Counted from the first letter of the stretch, positions 1-6,612 are shown. The stretch is 13,121 bases of DNA from an uncultured Haemophilus sp. (GCA_959600045.1 CAUGKJ010000012.1:1-13121), one strand, 5' to 3'. Notes: generated by a model not told the origin, from the letters alone. A program made the numbers and translations.

Positions 1-629
1 GCTTGCTCAACGGTTTATGGGTAACAGCTGAAATTGCATTTGTTTCTGTCTTCTTCGCCTGTATTTTAGGTGTCATTTTTGGCGTAATCATGACAAGCAG
101 AAATCCAATTATCAAAACCATCTGCCGCTTTTATTTAGAATTTGTACGTATCATTCCATTATTAGCGTTACTTTTTCTCGCGTATTTCGGTTTAGCAAAA
201 TGGTTTGATATTCACTTAGATGGCATTTCTGTATGTATTTTGGTATTTATTTTCTGGGGAACGGCAGAAATGGGGGATTTAGTGCGTGGTGCATTAACTT
301 CCATTGAAAAACATCAAGTGGAATCAGCCTACGCTTTAGGTTTAACGCCGTTTCAAACCTTTGTGTATATTTTACTGCCACAAAGTTTAAAACGTGTAAC
401 ACCAAGCGCGATTAACCTCTTTACTCGTATGGTAAAAACCAGTTCTTTAGCGATGTTAATCGGTGTAGTCGAAGTAATTAAAGTCGGTCAACAAATTATC
501 GAGCATTCATTATTTAGTAATCAATCGGCGGCGCTTTGGATTTACGGTGTCATCTTTGGTTTATATTTTGTGATTTGTTACCCGCTATCCTTATTTTCCC
601 GTTATTTAGAAACCCGTTGGGAAAGTTAA
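1..629 (+). CDS. Polar amino-acid ABC transporter permease (5' partial)
   Basis: Inner-membrane permease of the HisM/GlnP type, forming the channel of an amino-acid importer with the ATPase and lipoprotein encoded next. The visible 208 residues begin in frame at base 3 with a TTG that is only the first readable codon; the true start lies upstream of the window. Hydrophobic segments are visible near residues 8-30, 48-66, 76-90, 146-158 and 178-198. The EAA cytoplasmic loop that docks on the ATPase is seen at about 105-128 (ESAYALGLTPFQTF, then LPQSLKR), a hallmark of this class. The next gene starts 18 bases downstream, so the three genes look like one operon. The substrate cannot be read from the permease. 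Family assignment is secure; the missing N-terminus probably includes the first part of transmembrane helix 1. Confidence 0.9.
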   Translation, partial: LLNGLWVTAEIAFVSVFFACILGVIFGVIMTSRNPIIKTICRFYLEFVRIIPLLALLFLAYFGLAKWFDIHLDGISVCILVFIFWGTAEMGDLVRGALTSIEKHQVESAYALGLTPFQTFVYILLPQSLKRVTPSAINLFTRMVKTSSLAMLIGVVEVIKVGQQIIEHSLFSNQSAALWIYGVIFGLYFVICYPLSLFSRYLETRWES

Positions 630-647
630 TTTTTATTAGGAAAACAC

Positions 648-1412
648 ATGGCGTTATTAGAAATTAAAAACCTCGTCAAAAATTACGGTGATGTAGAAGC
701 ACTCAAAGGCATCAATCTTTCTATCGAGAAAGGCGAAGTTGTCGTTATTTTAGGTCCATCTGGTTGTGGTAAAAGTACTTTTTTACGCTGCCTAAATGGA
801 CTAGAGGAAATAAAGAGCGGTCATATTTTGCTGCAAAATGCTGGCGAATTAGGCAAAGACATTCCTTGGGTCAAAGCGCGTCAACGCATTGGGATGGTAT
901 TCCAAAGTTATGAACTCTTCGCTCATTTATCAGTGATTGACAATATTTTACTCGGCCCTTTAAAAGTACAAAAACGCGATCGTGCTGAAGCTGAAAAACA
1001 AGCCGATGAGTTACTTAAACGCGTAGGTTTATATGACCGAAAAAATGCCTATCCACGTGAATTATCCGGTGGACAAAAACAGCGAATTGCCATTGTTCGT
1101 TCACTTTGCATGAACCCTGAAATTATTCTGTTTGATGAAGTGACTGCTGCCCTTGACCCTGAAATGGTACGTGAAGTACTTGATGTGATCTTAGGCCTCG
1201 CCAAAGACGGCATGACAATGCTTATCGTTACCCATGAAATGAACTTTGCCCGTCAAGTGGCTAATCGCATCGTGTTTATGGATAAAGGGCAAATCATTGA
1301 ACAGGCAAAACCAGAAGATTTCTTCACGAATCCGACTACGGATCGTGCGAAAACATTCTTAAATATCTTAAATTATGAACCGAGAGGGACAAACTATGAA
1401 GAAAACATTTAA
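648..1412 (+). CDS. Polar amino-acid ABC transporter ATP-binding protein
   Basis: A 254-residue ATPase that powers the importer, of the GlnQ/HisP/ArtP class. Visible motifs are Walker A GPSGCGKS at 36-43, Q-loop Q86, signature LSGGQ at 139-143, Walker B IILFDE at 159-164 and switch His at 196. The D-loop region reads DEVTAALDPE, with Val where most relatives have Pro, but the catalytic Glu is intact, so this looks like a lineage variant rather than damage. ATG 648 is preceded by an AGGAAA ribosome site (638-643). The 3' end overlaps the start of the binding-protein gene by 17 bases, suggesting translational coupling. It lacks the C-terminal regulatory domain of longer importer ATPases, as expected for amino-acid systems. 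Confidence 0.95.
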   Translation: MALLEIKNLVKNYGDVEALKGINLSIEKGEVVVILGPSGCGKSTFLRCLNGLEEIKSGHILLQNAGELGKDIPWVKARQRIGMVFQSYELFAHLSVIDNILLGPLKVQKRDRAEAEKQADELLKRVGLYDRKNAYPRELSGGQKQRIAIVRSLCMNPEIILFDEVTAALDPEMVREVLDVILGLAKDGMTMLIVTHEMNFARQVANRIVFMDKGQIIEQAKPEDFFTNPTTDRAKTFLNILNYEPRGTNYEENI

Positions 1413-2253
1413 AACATTGACCGCACTTTTAGCTACTGCCACTTTGGCATTTGGCTTAACCGCATGTAATGAAAAAGACCCGGCTAAAGATGGGGCAAAA
1501 ACGGTTTCAAGCCTTGAGCAAATACAGAAAGACGGCAAAGTGCGCATTGGTGTATTTAGTGATAAACCACCATTTGGTTATGTGGATGCACAAGGCAAAA
1601 GTCAAGGCTTTGATGTTGAAATTGGTAAAGCGATCGGTAAAGATTTATTAGGTGATGAAAACAAAGTGGAATTTGTTTTAGTAGATGCCGCAAACCGTGC
1701 AGAATACTTACTTTCTAAGAAAGTTGATATTATCTTAGCTAACTTCACTGTGACACCAGCACGTAAAGAAGTGGTGGATTTTGCGAATCCATATATGAAA
1801 GTGGCACTCGGTGTCGTTTCAAAAGATGGCTCAGTCATTACTGATCTTGAACAATTAAAAGGCAAAACCTTGATCGTGGATAAAGGCACTACTGCTGATA
1901 TTTTCTTCACCAAAAACTATCCAGATGTGAAGTTATTGAAATTCGAACAAAATACCGAAACCTTTGAAGCCTTACGTGATGGCCGTGGTGATGCATTATC
2001 TAATGACAATACCTTCTTATTCGCTTGGGCAAAACAAAATCCAGGTTATACCGTGGGCGTAAAAAACTTTGGTGATCAAGATGTTATTGCACCAGCTGTT
2101 CGCAAAGATGCACCTGAATTGTTAAATTGGTTAAACAACGAAATCCAAACCTTAGGCAAAGATGGTCGTTTAAAACAAGCTTACGAAAAAACTTTATTGC
2201 CAGTTTATGGTGATACCGTCAGCGAAAGCGATATCGTGGTTGAATATAAATAA
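1396..2253 (+). CDS. Family 3 amino-acid-binding lipoprotein of the ABC importer
   Basis: Periplasmic solute receptor anchored in the membrane, feeding the permease and ATPase encoded upstream. From ATG 1396 it is 285 residues; this start has GAGAGGGA just upstream and gives a clean lipoprotein signal (MKK, hydrophobic stretch, lipobox LTAC with Cys24). A longer reading with an alternative start at 1375 would bury the signal and is rejected. The mature part shows the family 3 signature: RIGVFSDKPPFGYVDAQGK, then GFDVEIGKAIGKDLLG, and a second lobe starting near LKGKTLIVDKGTTAD. Family members bind polar amino acids; the overall look recalls Glu/Asp, Gln and Cys receptors, but the ligand is not decided by sequence reading. 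An uptake-signal core lies within the signal-peptide codons (1420-1428). Confidence 0.93.
   Translation: MKKTFKTLTALLATATLAFGLTACNEKDPAKDGAKTVSSLEQIQKDGKVRIGVFSDKPPFGYVDAQGKSQGFDVEIGKAIGKDLLGDENKVEFVLVDAANRAEYLLSKKVDIILANFTVTPARKEVVDFANPYMKVALGVVSKDGSVITDLEQLKGKTLIVDKGTTADIFFTKNYPDVKLLKFEQNTETFEALRDGRGDALSNDNTFLFAWAKQNPGYTVGVKNFGDQDVIAPAVRKDAPELLNWLNNEIQTLGKDGRLKQAYEKTLLPVYGDTVSESDIVVEYK
1420..1428 (-). repeat. DNA uptake signal core inside a lipoprotein signal sequence
   Basis: Perfect AAGTGCGGT on the minus strand (ACCGCACTT on plus). It encodes Thr-Ala-Leu of the signal peptide, a tolerant stretch where such a 9-mer costs little. Single copy, not part of a hairpin. Confidence 0.9.
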
Positions 2254-2263
2254 TTTAACCCCA

Positions 2264-2300
2264 TTCACTTCCCCTATAATTTCCCCACAGGGGAAGTGAA
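2264..2300. terminator. Bidirectional rho-independent terminator between convergent genes
   Basis: A perfect 12-bp inverted repeat (TTCACTTCCCCT at 2264-2275 and AGGGGAAGTGAA at 2289-2300) with a 13-base loop lies 10 bases after the binding-protein stop. On the plus strand it is followed by a T-rich run (around 2306-2315). It also sits just after the end of the minus-strand glycosylase gene (2308), so it can serve both transcripts. Unlike many Haemophilus terminators, it is not built from uptake signals. Confidence 0.85.
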
Positions 2301-2307
2301 AACTCCT

Positions 2308-2706
2308 TTATTTTTGACCGCTCTTTGGAAGATGTGGTGTAAATCTCGCCTTTAATGGCATTCGTTCCTGAATACGTTCCCGATTAATCTGTAATGCAGC
2401 CTCTGTGGCTTCATAGTCTAACCATAAACTTGGGTCATCGGGTAATGTTTCATTCCAAATATACTGCACGTTAAAGCCTCGGGCTTTACATTCCGCATGT
2501 AATGCATCATACCGTTTCTTTAAAAATGCCAATTTATTAAAGAAAAAACGCACATGCCCTTCCCCTAATTTATATTCTGTAGGCTGTCCTTTTAAGTGAT
2601 ATTTACCTTTCGCTACGGCATTAGGAATACGGGTTAATTCACGATGTTCAGCTAAAAGATGTTGATCACAAAGCTCCTCAGGCGGAACAAGATTAATTCG
2701 AGTCAT
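2308..2706 (-). CDS. Pyrimidine-dimer DNA glycosylase / AP lyase (T4 endonuclease V family)
   Basis: A 132-residue DNA repair enzyme expected to remove UV cyclobutane dimers and nick the resulting abasic site. The N-terminus MTRINL matches T4 endonuclease V, where Thr2, exposed after Met removal, is the attacking amine. The block EELCDQHLLAEHRELTR carries the counterparts of T4 Arg22, Glu23 (catalytic) and Arg26 at the same numbers, and Arg3 is present. LGEGHVRFFFNKLAFLKKR at 47-65 matches the second conserved block. The start is fixed by chemistry: the same frame runs upstream for 52 more codons, but that extension would bury Thr2 and run up to the neighbouring gene's ribosome site. The ATG at 2706 has only a weak ribosome site. 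The C-terminus lacks the aromatic WYKYY tail of the T4 enzyme. It is divergent from the YeaK-like gene. Confidence 0.9.
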   Translation of the reverse strand: MTRINLVPPEELCDQHLLAEHRELTRIPNAVAKGKYHLKGQPTEYKLGEGHVRFFFNKLAFLKKRYDALHAECKARGFNVQYIWNETLPDDPSLWLDYEATEAALQINRERIQERMPLKARFTPHLPKSGQK

Positions 2707-2864
2707 AAACGATACCAAAGAAAAAGAAACATAGTACGGGGCATAAAGGTATTTGTCTATCTCATAATAAATATGACTCAAAAGATGAATTCTTTTTCTT
2801 TGATTTTCACATACATCAATCCTTGCTAAACTGATTAAAAACATCGCTATTGAAGGAATCACTC

Positions 2865-3353
2865 ATGTCTGTAAAAACATTTGAAAAATTGACCGCGCTT
2901 TTGGATAAGCATCAAGCACGCTATCGCGTGGTTGAACATCCCACTGCAGGAAAATCAGAGGAAGTGGCTAAAATCCGTGGCACAGAATTAGGACAAGGGG
3001 CAAAAGCCTTGGTATGCAAAGTAAAAGGGAATGGCGTAAAACAAGCAGTATTAGTTATATTGCCAGCTGATCAACAATCTGATTTAAGCAAAGTGGCGAC
3101 CTATTTGGGTGGCACGAAAGCCTCGCTTGCCAGCCCCGCAGAAGTGGGCACCCTGACTGACTGTGTATTTGGTGCAATTCCGCCTTTTAGCTTTCATCCT
3201 GATTTGTTATTAATTGCTGATCCTAGCTTACTTTCTCGTTATGATGAATTGGCATTTAATGCAGGTACGTTAGAACGCTCCATTATTCTTAACACGCAAG
3301 ATTATGCCTCAATCGTTCAGCCCACATTAGTGGATGTAATAAAAACCGAATAG
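2865..3353 (+). CDS. yeaK: YeaK-type YbaK/ProX aminoacyl-tRNA deacylase
   Basis: A 162-residue free-standing editing domain that hydrolyses mischarged aminoacyl-tRNA in the cytosol; E. coli YeaK acts on wrongly seryl-charged tRNAs. Strong similarity to E. coli YeaK is recalled over the stretch RGTELGQGAKALVCKVKGNG (39-58), SLASPAEV (87-94) and CVFGAIPPFSFHP (100-112). Lys48 in the AKALVCK segment is the likely conserved active-site Lys of the fold. ATG 2865 is chosen because GAAGGA (2852-2857) lies 7 bases upstream; a TTG at 2850 in frame would include the ribosome site itself. It stands alone, divergent from the repair glycosylase and upstream of a membrane protein gene. A degenerate uptake signal (ACCGCGCTT) lies in codons 10-12. 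This is distinct from the shorter YbaK editing Cys-tRNA(Pro). Confidence 0.9.
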   Translation: MSVKTFEKLTALLDKHQARYRVVEHPTAGKSEEVAKIRGTELGQGAKALVCKVKGNGVKQAVLVILPADQQSDLSKVATYLGGTKASLASPAEVGTLTDCVFGAIPPFSFHPDLLLIADPSLLSRYDELAFNAGTLERSIILNTQDYASIVQPTLVDVIKTE

Positions 3354-3420
3354 GGAAAAGATTGGTTGTCTTTCATTTGATTGATACAATACTTCCGTTT
3401 TTCTATTAACTGGACATCTC

Positions 3421-3822
3421 ATGAAAAAATATCTTAAAGCATTTATTCTTTTACCGTTGATTATTCAAATTATCGGCACTATTGGCCTAATGTTCGCAAA
3501 CAATGATGCCGATGAATTTCAGTCTTCAGCGGTTACCGTCTTTATCGTGGCTGCGGTACCGACTTTTCTTATTACACTTTGGGCAGCATTTCACCGTTAT
3601 GCGAGTTATCACGTAAAAGCTATCGCATTAATTTCGGTACTAATTGGATTTTGTTATACCGTCGTAGCGGGGATCTTTTATGCAACGCTAGTGAATGACA
3701 TGGGATTTGGCGAATGGTTACGTGCAGGAGGATTAGAGATTACCTGCTTAATGGCCGCAGGCTTGGCACTTTATTCTGTTATGGTATTACCGCTCTTGTT
3801 ACCGAAAGAACGCCCGCTATAA
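3421..3822 (+). CDS. Small four-helix membrane protein of unknown function
   Basis: A 133-residue protein I do not recognise. Four hydrophobic segments are visible at about 5-26, 37-57, 66-90 and 105-127, with short loops and a charged start (MKKYLK) and end (PKERPL), indicating an inner-membrane protein with both termini probably cytoplasmic. No catalytic motif, metal site or paired cysteines of a known family are seen. The gene starts 67 bases after the YeaK-like gene with a weak GGAC ribosome site, so it could be co-transcribed or independent. Its last six bases overlap tail-to-tail with the end of tusB on the other strand, so its transcript must read into tusB antisense unless it stops at the inverted uptake-signal pair 57 bases further on. 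Confidence 0.75.
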   Translation: MKKYLKAFILLPLIIQIIGTIGLMFANNDADEFQSSAVTVFIVAAVPTFLITLWAAFHRYASYHVKAIALISVLIGFCYTVVAGIFYATLVNDMGFGEWLRAGGLEITCLMAAGLALYSVMVLPLLLPKERPL

Positions 3823-4104
3823 GGCGATTTGAGGCGAATATTGGGCAGTTAAATCCACCAAATCTGTTAATGAAACTGACCGCACTTGATTGTTTTCTAG
3901 CAAAAGTGCGGTTAAATTTCGGGCTAAAACATCTTGTTCCAGCACAAAACATTGTCCTTTGCATTGAGTAAACATTTCTCCGTACTTTACCGCTAGCAAC
4001 ACGCCATCTTGCCATAAAACCACCGCATCATTTTCCGTGATTTCAGTCAAATAACGTTGAAGTTCTGTCTCAGAATAATGAGCTTGAGAAAAGGTATAAA
4101 GCAT
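3817..4104 (-). CDS. tusB: Sulfurtransferase complex subunit TusB
   Basis: A 95-residue DsrH-family subunit of the TusBCD hexamer, which relays persulfide sulfur from TusA to TusE for 2-thiolation of the wobble uridine of Lys, Glu and Gln tRNAs (mnm5s2U). The N-terminus MLYTFSQAHYS, the run DAVVLWQDGVLLAV (26-39) and the FVLEQDVLARNL segment are typical of TusB, and length matches the family. AAGGA immediately upstream of ATG 4104 is a good ribosome site; the gap to tusC is 8 bases. It is the last gene of yheO-tusDCB. In E. coli the operon continues to rpsL-rpsG-fusA; here it ends against a convergent membrane protein gene. Its 3' half contains an inverted pair of uptake signals in coding sequence. 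Confidence 0.92.
   Translation of the reverse strand: MLYTFSQAHYSETELQRYLTEITENDAVVLWQDGVLLAVKYGEMFTQCKGQCFVLEQDVLARNLTALLLENNQVRSVSLTDLVDLTAQYSPQIAL
3879..3912. repeat. Inverted pair of DNA uptake signals inside tusB
   Basis: ACCGCACTT at 3879-3887 and AAGTGCGGT at 3904-3912 form a perfect 9-bp inverted repeat with a 16-base loop. In Haemophilus such pairs usually sit between genes as terminators. This pair lies within tusB codons, but also 57 bases past the stop of the convergent plus-strand gene, so it may help end that transcript. No strong T-run follows on either strand, so efficient termination of tusB itself is not expected. Confidence 0.85.
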
Positions 4105-4112
4105 AATATTCC

Positions 4113-4472
4113 TTAAAACGTAAACACTTTTTCTGCTTGGATAAGTTTATTGATCAGCGAAGTGCGGTCAATTTTTTCAGCAGAAATAATAAGCTGTTCA
4201 GCATGCAAATTGTATTGGTCGAGTGAATCGGTACAGACGAAGCGCTGTTCAATATCGTATAAATCTAATAATTTAAAGGTGCGGATAAAATCTTTTTGTA
4301 ACAATAACTCAGGATTTTGCCCATCGAGTAAATTCAATACACCATCATCAATAAAAAAGACACCAATATCTTCTTCATCACAAAATGCTGTTGCCGCGAG
4401 CAAAGCATCTAAACCTTCACGAGAAATCGCGTTTCCATGCGGTGCGGTACGAAATAAGAATGCCAGCTTCAT
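4113..4472 (-). CDS. tusC: Sulfurtransferase complex subunit TusC
   Basis: A 119-residue DsrF-family subunit of the TusBCD sulfur relay. Family features include the opening MKLAFLFRTAPHGNAISREG with its Gly-containing loop, followed by LDALLAATAF and the DIGVFFIDDGVLNLLDGQ core (36-53) of the DsrE-like fold. Length is the family norm. Start ATG 4472 overlaps the tusD stop in an ATGA arrangement (4 bases), a sign of translational coupling and 1:1 synthesis. A perfect uptake-signal core (4160-4168) lies near the 3' end and encodes part of IDRTSL. TusC has no catalytic cysteine in the characterised complex; it is structural with TusB and TusD. Confidence 0.93.
   Translation of the reverse strand: MKLAFLFRTAPHGNAISREGLDALLAATAFCDEEDIGVFFIDDGVLNLLDGQNPELLLQKDFIRTFKLLDLYDIEQRFVCTDSLDQYNLHAEQLIISAEKIDRTSLINKLIQAEKVFTF
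4160..4168 (+). repeat. DNA uptake signal core inside tusC
   Basis: Perfect AAGTGCGGT followed by CAATTTTTT, matching the AT-rich extension of the Haemophilus-type uptake signal. It is in coding sequence, unpaired. Confidence 0.9.
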
Positions 4473-4849
4473 AATGTCACCACCCGATCTGCTTTTAATG
4501 CCATCGCCATAAACTCGCCTAAGCCTGTAATCTCAAAACCTTCTGCCAGATTAGTTTTATCAGTCTCTTTTGCCGTAAGTGAATCCACTACACCACGACG
4601 TTGTGAAGCGGCTACACATAAATGCAAAGGAATATGATGTTGCGCTGAAAAGGCTTGCCAAGCTTGCGTGAGATTAAATTCATCATTGGCAGGATAAACC
4701 AAGCCATTGCCATTACTCACACCGTCTTGGAAAAAGAAAATTTGGCTAATGACATGCCCTTTTTCGAGTAAAGCTTGGGCAAATTGATAGGCAAGAAAAG
4801 CCCCTTGTTTTCCATAAACGGGACTTTTCACAGCGAGAACATAGTTCAT
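4469..4849 (-). CDS. tusD: Sulfurtransferase complex subunit TusD
   Basis: A 126-residue DsrE-family subunit carrying the sulfur-accepting cysteine of TusBCD. Cys78 in HIPLHLCVAASQRRGV occupies the same number as the active Cys78 of E. coli TusD, so the subunit should be competent to receive persulfide from TusA and pass it to TusE. The N-terminal MNYVLAVKSPVYGKQGAFLA and the FFFQDGVSNGNGL segment (38-50) are typical. The start overlaps the yheO stop by one base (TAATG on the minus strand), and the end overlaps tusC by four. Such tight packing supports a single transcript from yheO. TusA and TusE are not in this window. Confidence 0.94.
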   Translation of the reverse strand: MNYVLAVKSPVYGKQGAFLAYQFAQALLEKGHVISQIFFFQDGVSNGNGLVYPANDEFNLTQAWQAFSAQHHIPLHLCVAASQRRGVVDSLTAKETDKTNLAEGFEITGLGEFMAMALKADRVVTL

Positions 4850-5514
4850 TACTCTTGCTCTTGTTTGATTTGACGAATATATAAATACACGGTGTGGCGA
4901 GAAATCGCGAGGCGATCAGCCACTAAATTGATCGCTTCTTTAATATCAAAAATGCCTTTTTCGTAAAGTGAAATCACAATTTGACGGTTCTTATTATTAT
5001 TCGAAACCGAGCGATCCGCATTCACTTCTTCAATGGTTTTTTCTACCGTTTGTGCCACCAACTCTTCTACCGAACTTGCAAAATTGACGGAAGAGGTTTC
5101 ATTTTGTTCCTGCGTTGGCATAAAGGCCTGCATAAATTGAGAGACCGGCACATCCAAATTAATATTGATACAAAGTAAACCAATAATGCGCTGTTTACCA
5201 TTTCGAATCGCAATGGTGACAGACTTCATCAATACATTGCCTTTCGCACGCGTAAAATAAGGCTTAGACACACTTTCACTTTGCATATTACGCAAAGATT
5301 TCAAGGCTAAATCCGTAATCGGGGAACCCACTTGGCGATTAGTATTATGCCCATTGGCGATACAAATGGCGGAATGTTCAATGTCTTCCAAAGAGTGTAA
5401 GACGATTTCACAATGTTTGCCAATCAACGCACTCACGCCATCAACTACCGCTTTATAGGAAATCAAAATAGCACGATCTTCATCAGTGAAAGGTTGTCTA
5501 TCGGTTAGTATCAT
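4849..5514 (-). CDS. yheO: YheO-family transcriptional regulator (PAS-like plus helix-turn-helix)
   Basis: A 221-residue cytoplasmic DNA-binding protein. Residues about 15-125 form the YheO PAS-like sensor domain (HCEIVLHSLEDIEHSAICIANGH, then MKSVTIAIRNGKQRIIGLLCIN), and the C-terminal ~45 residues form the helix-turn-helix (FDIKEAINLVADRLAISRHTVYLYIRQIK, about 189-217). Close relatives include DauR-type regulators; the YheO target and ligand are not established to my knowledge. It heads the tusDCB genes, as in enterics, which suggests autoregulation or control of sulfur relay, but this is inference from position. The ATG at 5514 lacks a clear ribosome site (TTTGAAAA upstream), so the start is the least certain part. 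It is somewhat shorter than the E. coli protein (about 240). Confidence 0.9.
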   Translation of the reverse strand: MILTDRQPFTDEDRAILISYKAVVDGVSALIGKHCEIVLHSLEDIEHSAICIANGHNTNRQVGSPITDLALKSLRNMQSESVSKPYFTRAKGNVLMKSVTIAIRNGKQRIIGLLCININLDVPVSQFMQAFMPTQEQNETSSVNFASSVEELVAQTVEKTIEEVNADRSVSNNNKNRQIVISLYEKGIFDIKEAINLVADRLAISRHTVYLYIRQIKQEQE

Positions 5515-5537
5515 TTTTCAAATCTGGTAGGGAAAAT

Positions 5538-5563
5538 GACCGCACTTTGGACAAAGCGCGGTC
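5538..5563 (-). terminator. fkpA terminator built from an uptake-signal pair
   Basis: GACCGCACTTT (5538-5548) and AAAGCGCGGTC (5553-5563) pair over 11 positions with a 4-base loop. One arm is a perfect uptake signal (5539-5547); the other has C for T (AAGCGCGGT). On the minus-strand RNA the altered position becomes a G.U wobble, so the stem is kept for the fkpA transcript, and ATTTT follows. It lies between the fkpA stop (5574) and the yheO start. Confidence 0.75.
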
Positions 5564-5573
5564 GAATTAAGGA

Positions 5574-6296
5574 TTATTTTTTAGGATTAACGTCTAATAC
5601 TTCAACATCGAAGTAAAGTGTTGCATCAGGTGGAATGGCATCGCCAGCACCTTGTTTACCGTAAGCTAATTCAGGTGGAATCACTAATTCGATTTTACCG
5701 CCTTTTTTCACTAACTGAAGGCCTTCAGTCCAACCTTTGATCACTTGGTTTAATTTAAATTCAACCGGTTGACCACGTTCAACAGAGCTATCAAATACTT
5801 TACCATCCGGTAATTTACCAGTGTAATGTACTTTTACGATATCTGTTGCTTTAATCGCCTCGCCTTTACCCGCTTCAGTGATTTTGTAAAGTAAGCCATC
5901 TTTGGTGCTTTTCACGCCTTCTTTTTTCGCAAATTCAGCGCGGTATTTATCACCTTCTTCTTTTGCGGCTTTCGCTTGTTGTTCTACTTTTGCTTTCGCT
6001 GCAGACACTAATTGCTCTTGAATGCCATCTAAGGTTTTTTGAATTTTTTCGTCTTTACGAACATCAACTTTACCTTCTAATGCATCTTTTAAGCCATCTA
6101 AAATACGTGCATTGTCGTATTGAATGACCTCTTTTTGAGCATCCACTAAATCTTTTACTTGGTTCCCCATTAATGCACCTACAGCATAAGACGCATCACT
6201 TGCGCTTGGCGCAGCTTTATCTTCTGCAAAAACAGAACCTGAAACAACCGCACTTACCATAAGTGCAGCAAGAGAAAGCTTTTGAATTTTCAACAT
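5574..6296 (-). CDS. fkpA: Periplasmic FKBP-type peptidyl-prolyl isomerase and chaperone FkpA
   Basis: A 240-residue periplasmic protein-folding factor. A Sec signal peptide is seen at 1-24 (MLKIQ, hydrophobic core, cut after SVFA). Residues about 32-125 match the helical dimerisation and chaperone domain (SYAVGALMGNQV, then a long charged helix rich in K, A and Q). Residues about 150-237 are the FKBP catalytic domain: VKVHYTGKLPDGKVFDSS, VIKGWTEGLQL, GGKIELVIPPELAYG and the DATLYFDVEVLDV end strand, with the aromatic and Asp pocket residues intact. A ribosome site AAGGA lies upstream at about 6306-6310. Divergent from slyX, as in many gammaproteobacteria. An uptake-signal core is embedded in the signal-peptide codons (6247-6255). 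Confidence 0.95.
   Translation of the reverse strand: MLKIQKLSLAALMVSAVVSGSVFAEDKAAPSASDASYAVGALMGNQVKDLVDAQKEVIQYDNARILDGLKDALEGKVDVRKDEKIQKTLDGIQEQLVSAAKAKVEQQAKAAKEEGDKYRAEFAKKEGVKSTKDGLLYKITEAGKGEAIKATDIVKVHYTGKLPDGKVFDSSVERGQPVEFKLNQVIKGWTEGLQLVKKGGKIELVIPPELAYGKQGAGDAIPPDATLYFDVEVLDVNPKK
6247..6255 (-). repeat. DNA uptake signal core inside the fkpA signal sequence
   Basis: Perfect AAGTGCGGT on the minus strand, in the same strand sense as fkpA, encoding Ser-Ala-Val of the signal-peptide core. A partial second copy (AAGTGCAGC on plus) begins 5 bases away. Confidence 0.88.
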
Positions 6297-6390
6297 TTTG
6301 CTTGATCCTTTATAATAGAAATGGAATAGCGAATAGGTTAAATCGTATTGACCAAATTCACAACATTTTTTTAAAAATTAGAGAAATTTT

Positions 6391-6612
6391 ATGCAAAATC
6401 AACAAATTTTAGAAGATCGCATTGCTGAACTTGAAATGAAAATTGCGTTTCAAGAACAACTTTTAGACGAGCTAAACCAAGCATTAGTTCAACAACAGTT
6501 TGATATGGATAAAATTCAACTTCAACTCCGCTATCTCGCCGGCAAATTAAAAGATATGCAACCTTCTAATATTGCCAGCCAAGCAGAAGAAACGCCGCCT
6601 CCGCATTATTAA
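6391..6612 (+). CDS. slyX: SlyX family protein
   Basis: A 73-residue protein of the SlyX family, whose function is unknown. Residues 1-55 read as one amphipathic coiled-coil helix ([30 protein letters not shown] and on), followed by a Pro-rich tail ending ETPPPHY, the usual SlyX finish. Length equals the family norm (about 72). AGAGAAA precedes ATG 6391. It is divergent from fkpA across 94 bases that must hold both promoters. The enteric name comes from linkage to slyD, which is not seen here. Probably an oligomeric cytoplasmic protein; nothing in the sequence suggests enzymatic activity. Confidence 0.93.
   Translation: MQNQQILEDRIAELEMKIAFQEQLLDELNQALVQQQFDMDKIQLQLRYLAGKLKDMQPSNIASQAEETPPPHY

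Noticed and set aside
1375..1395. Upstream start for the binding lipoprotein
   Set aside because: The first codon is not ATG, it lies deep in the ATPase gene, and ATG 1396 has the ribosome site and a proper lipoprotein signal.
2707..2862. Longer glycosylase starting at 2862
   Set aside because: It would bury the catalytic Thr that must be N-terminal, and the extra 52 residues show no similarity to the family.
3354..3420. Terminator after the YeaK-like gene
   Set aside because: No inverted repeat of useful length was found in the 67-base gap.
4150..4512. 120-codon plus-strand frame opposite tusC
   Set aside because: Low-complexity Ser/Lys-rich translation antisense to tusC and tusD; a shadow of real genes.
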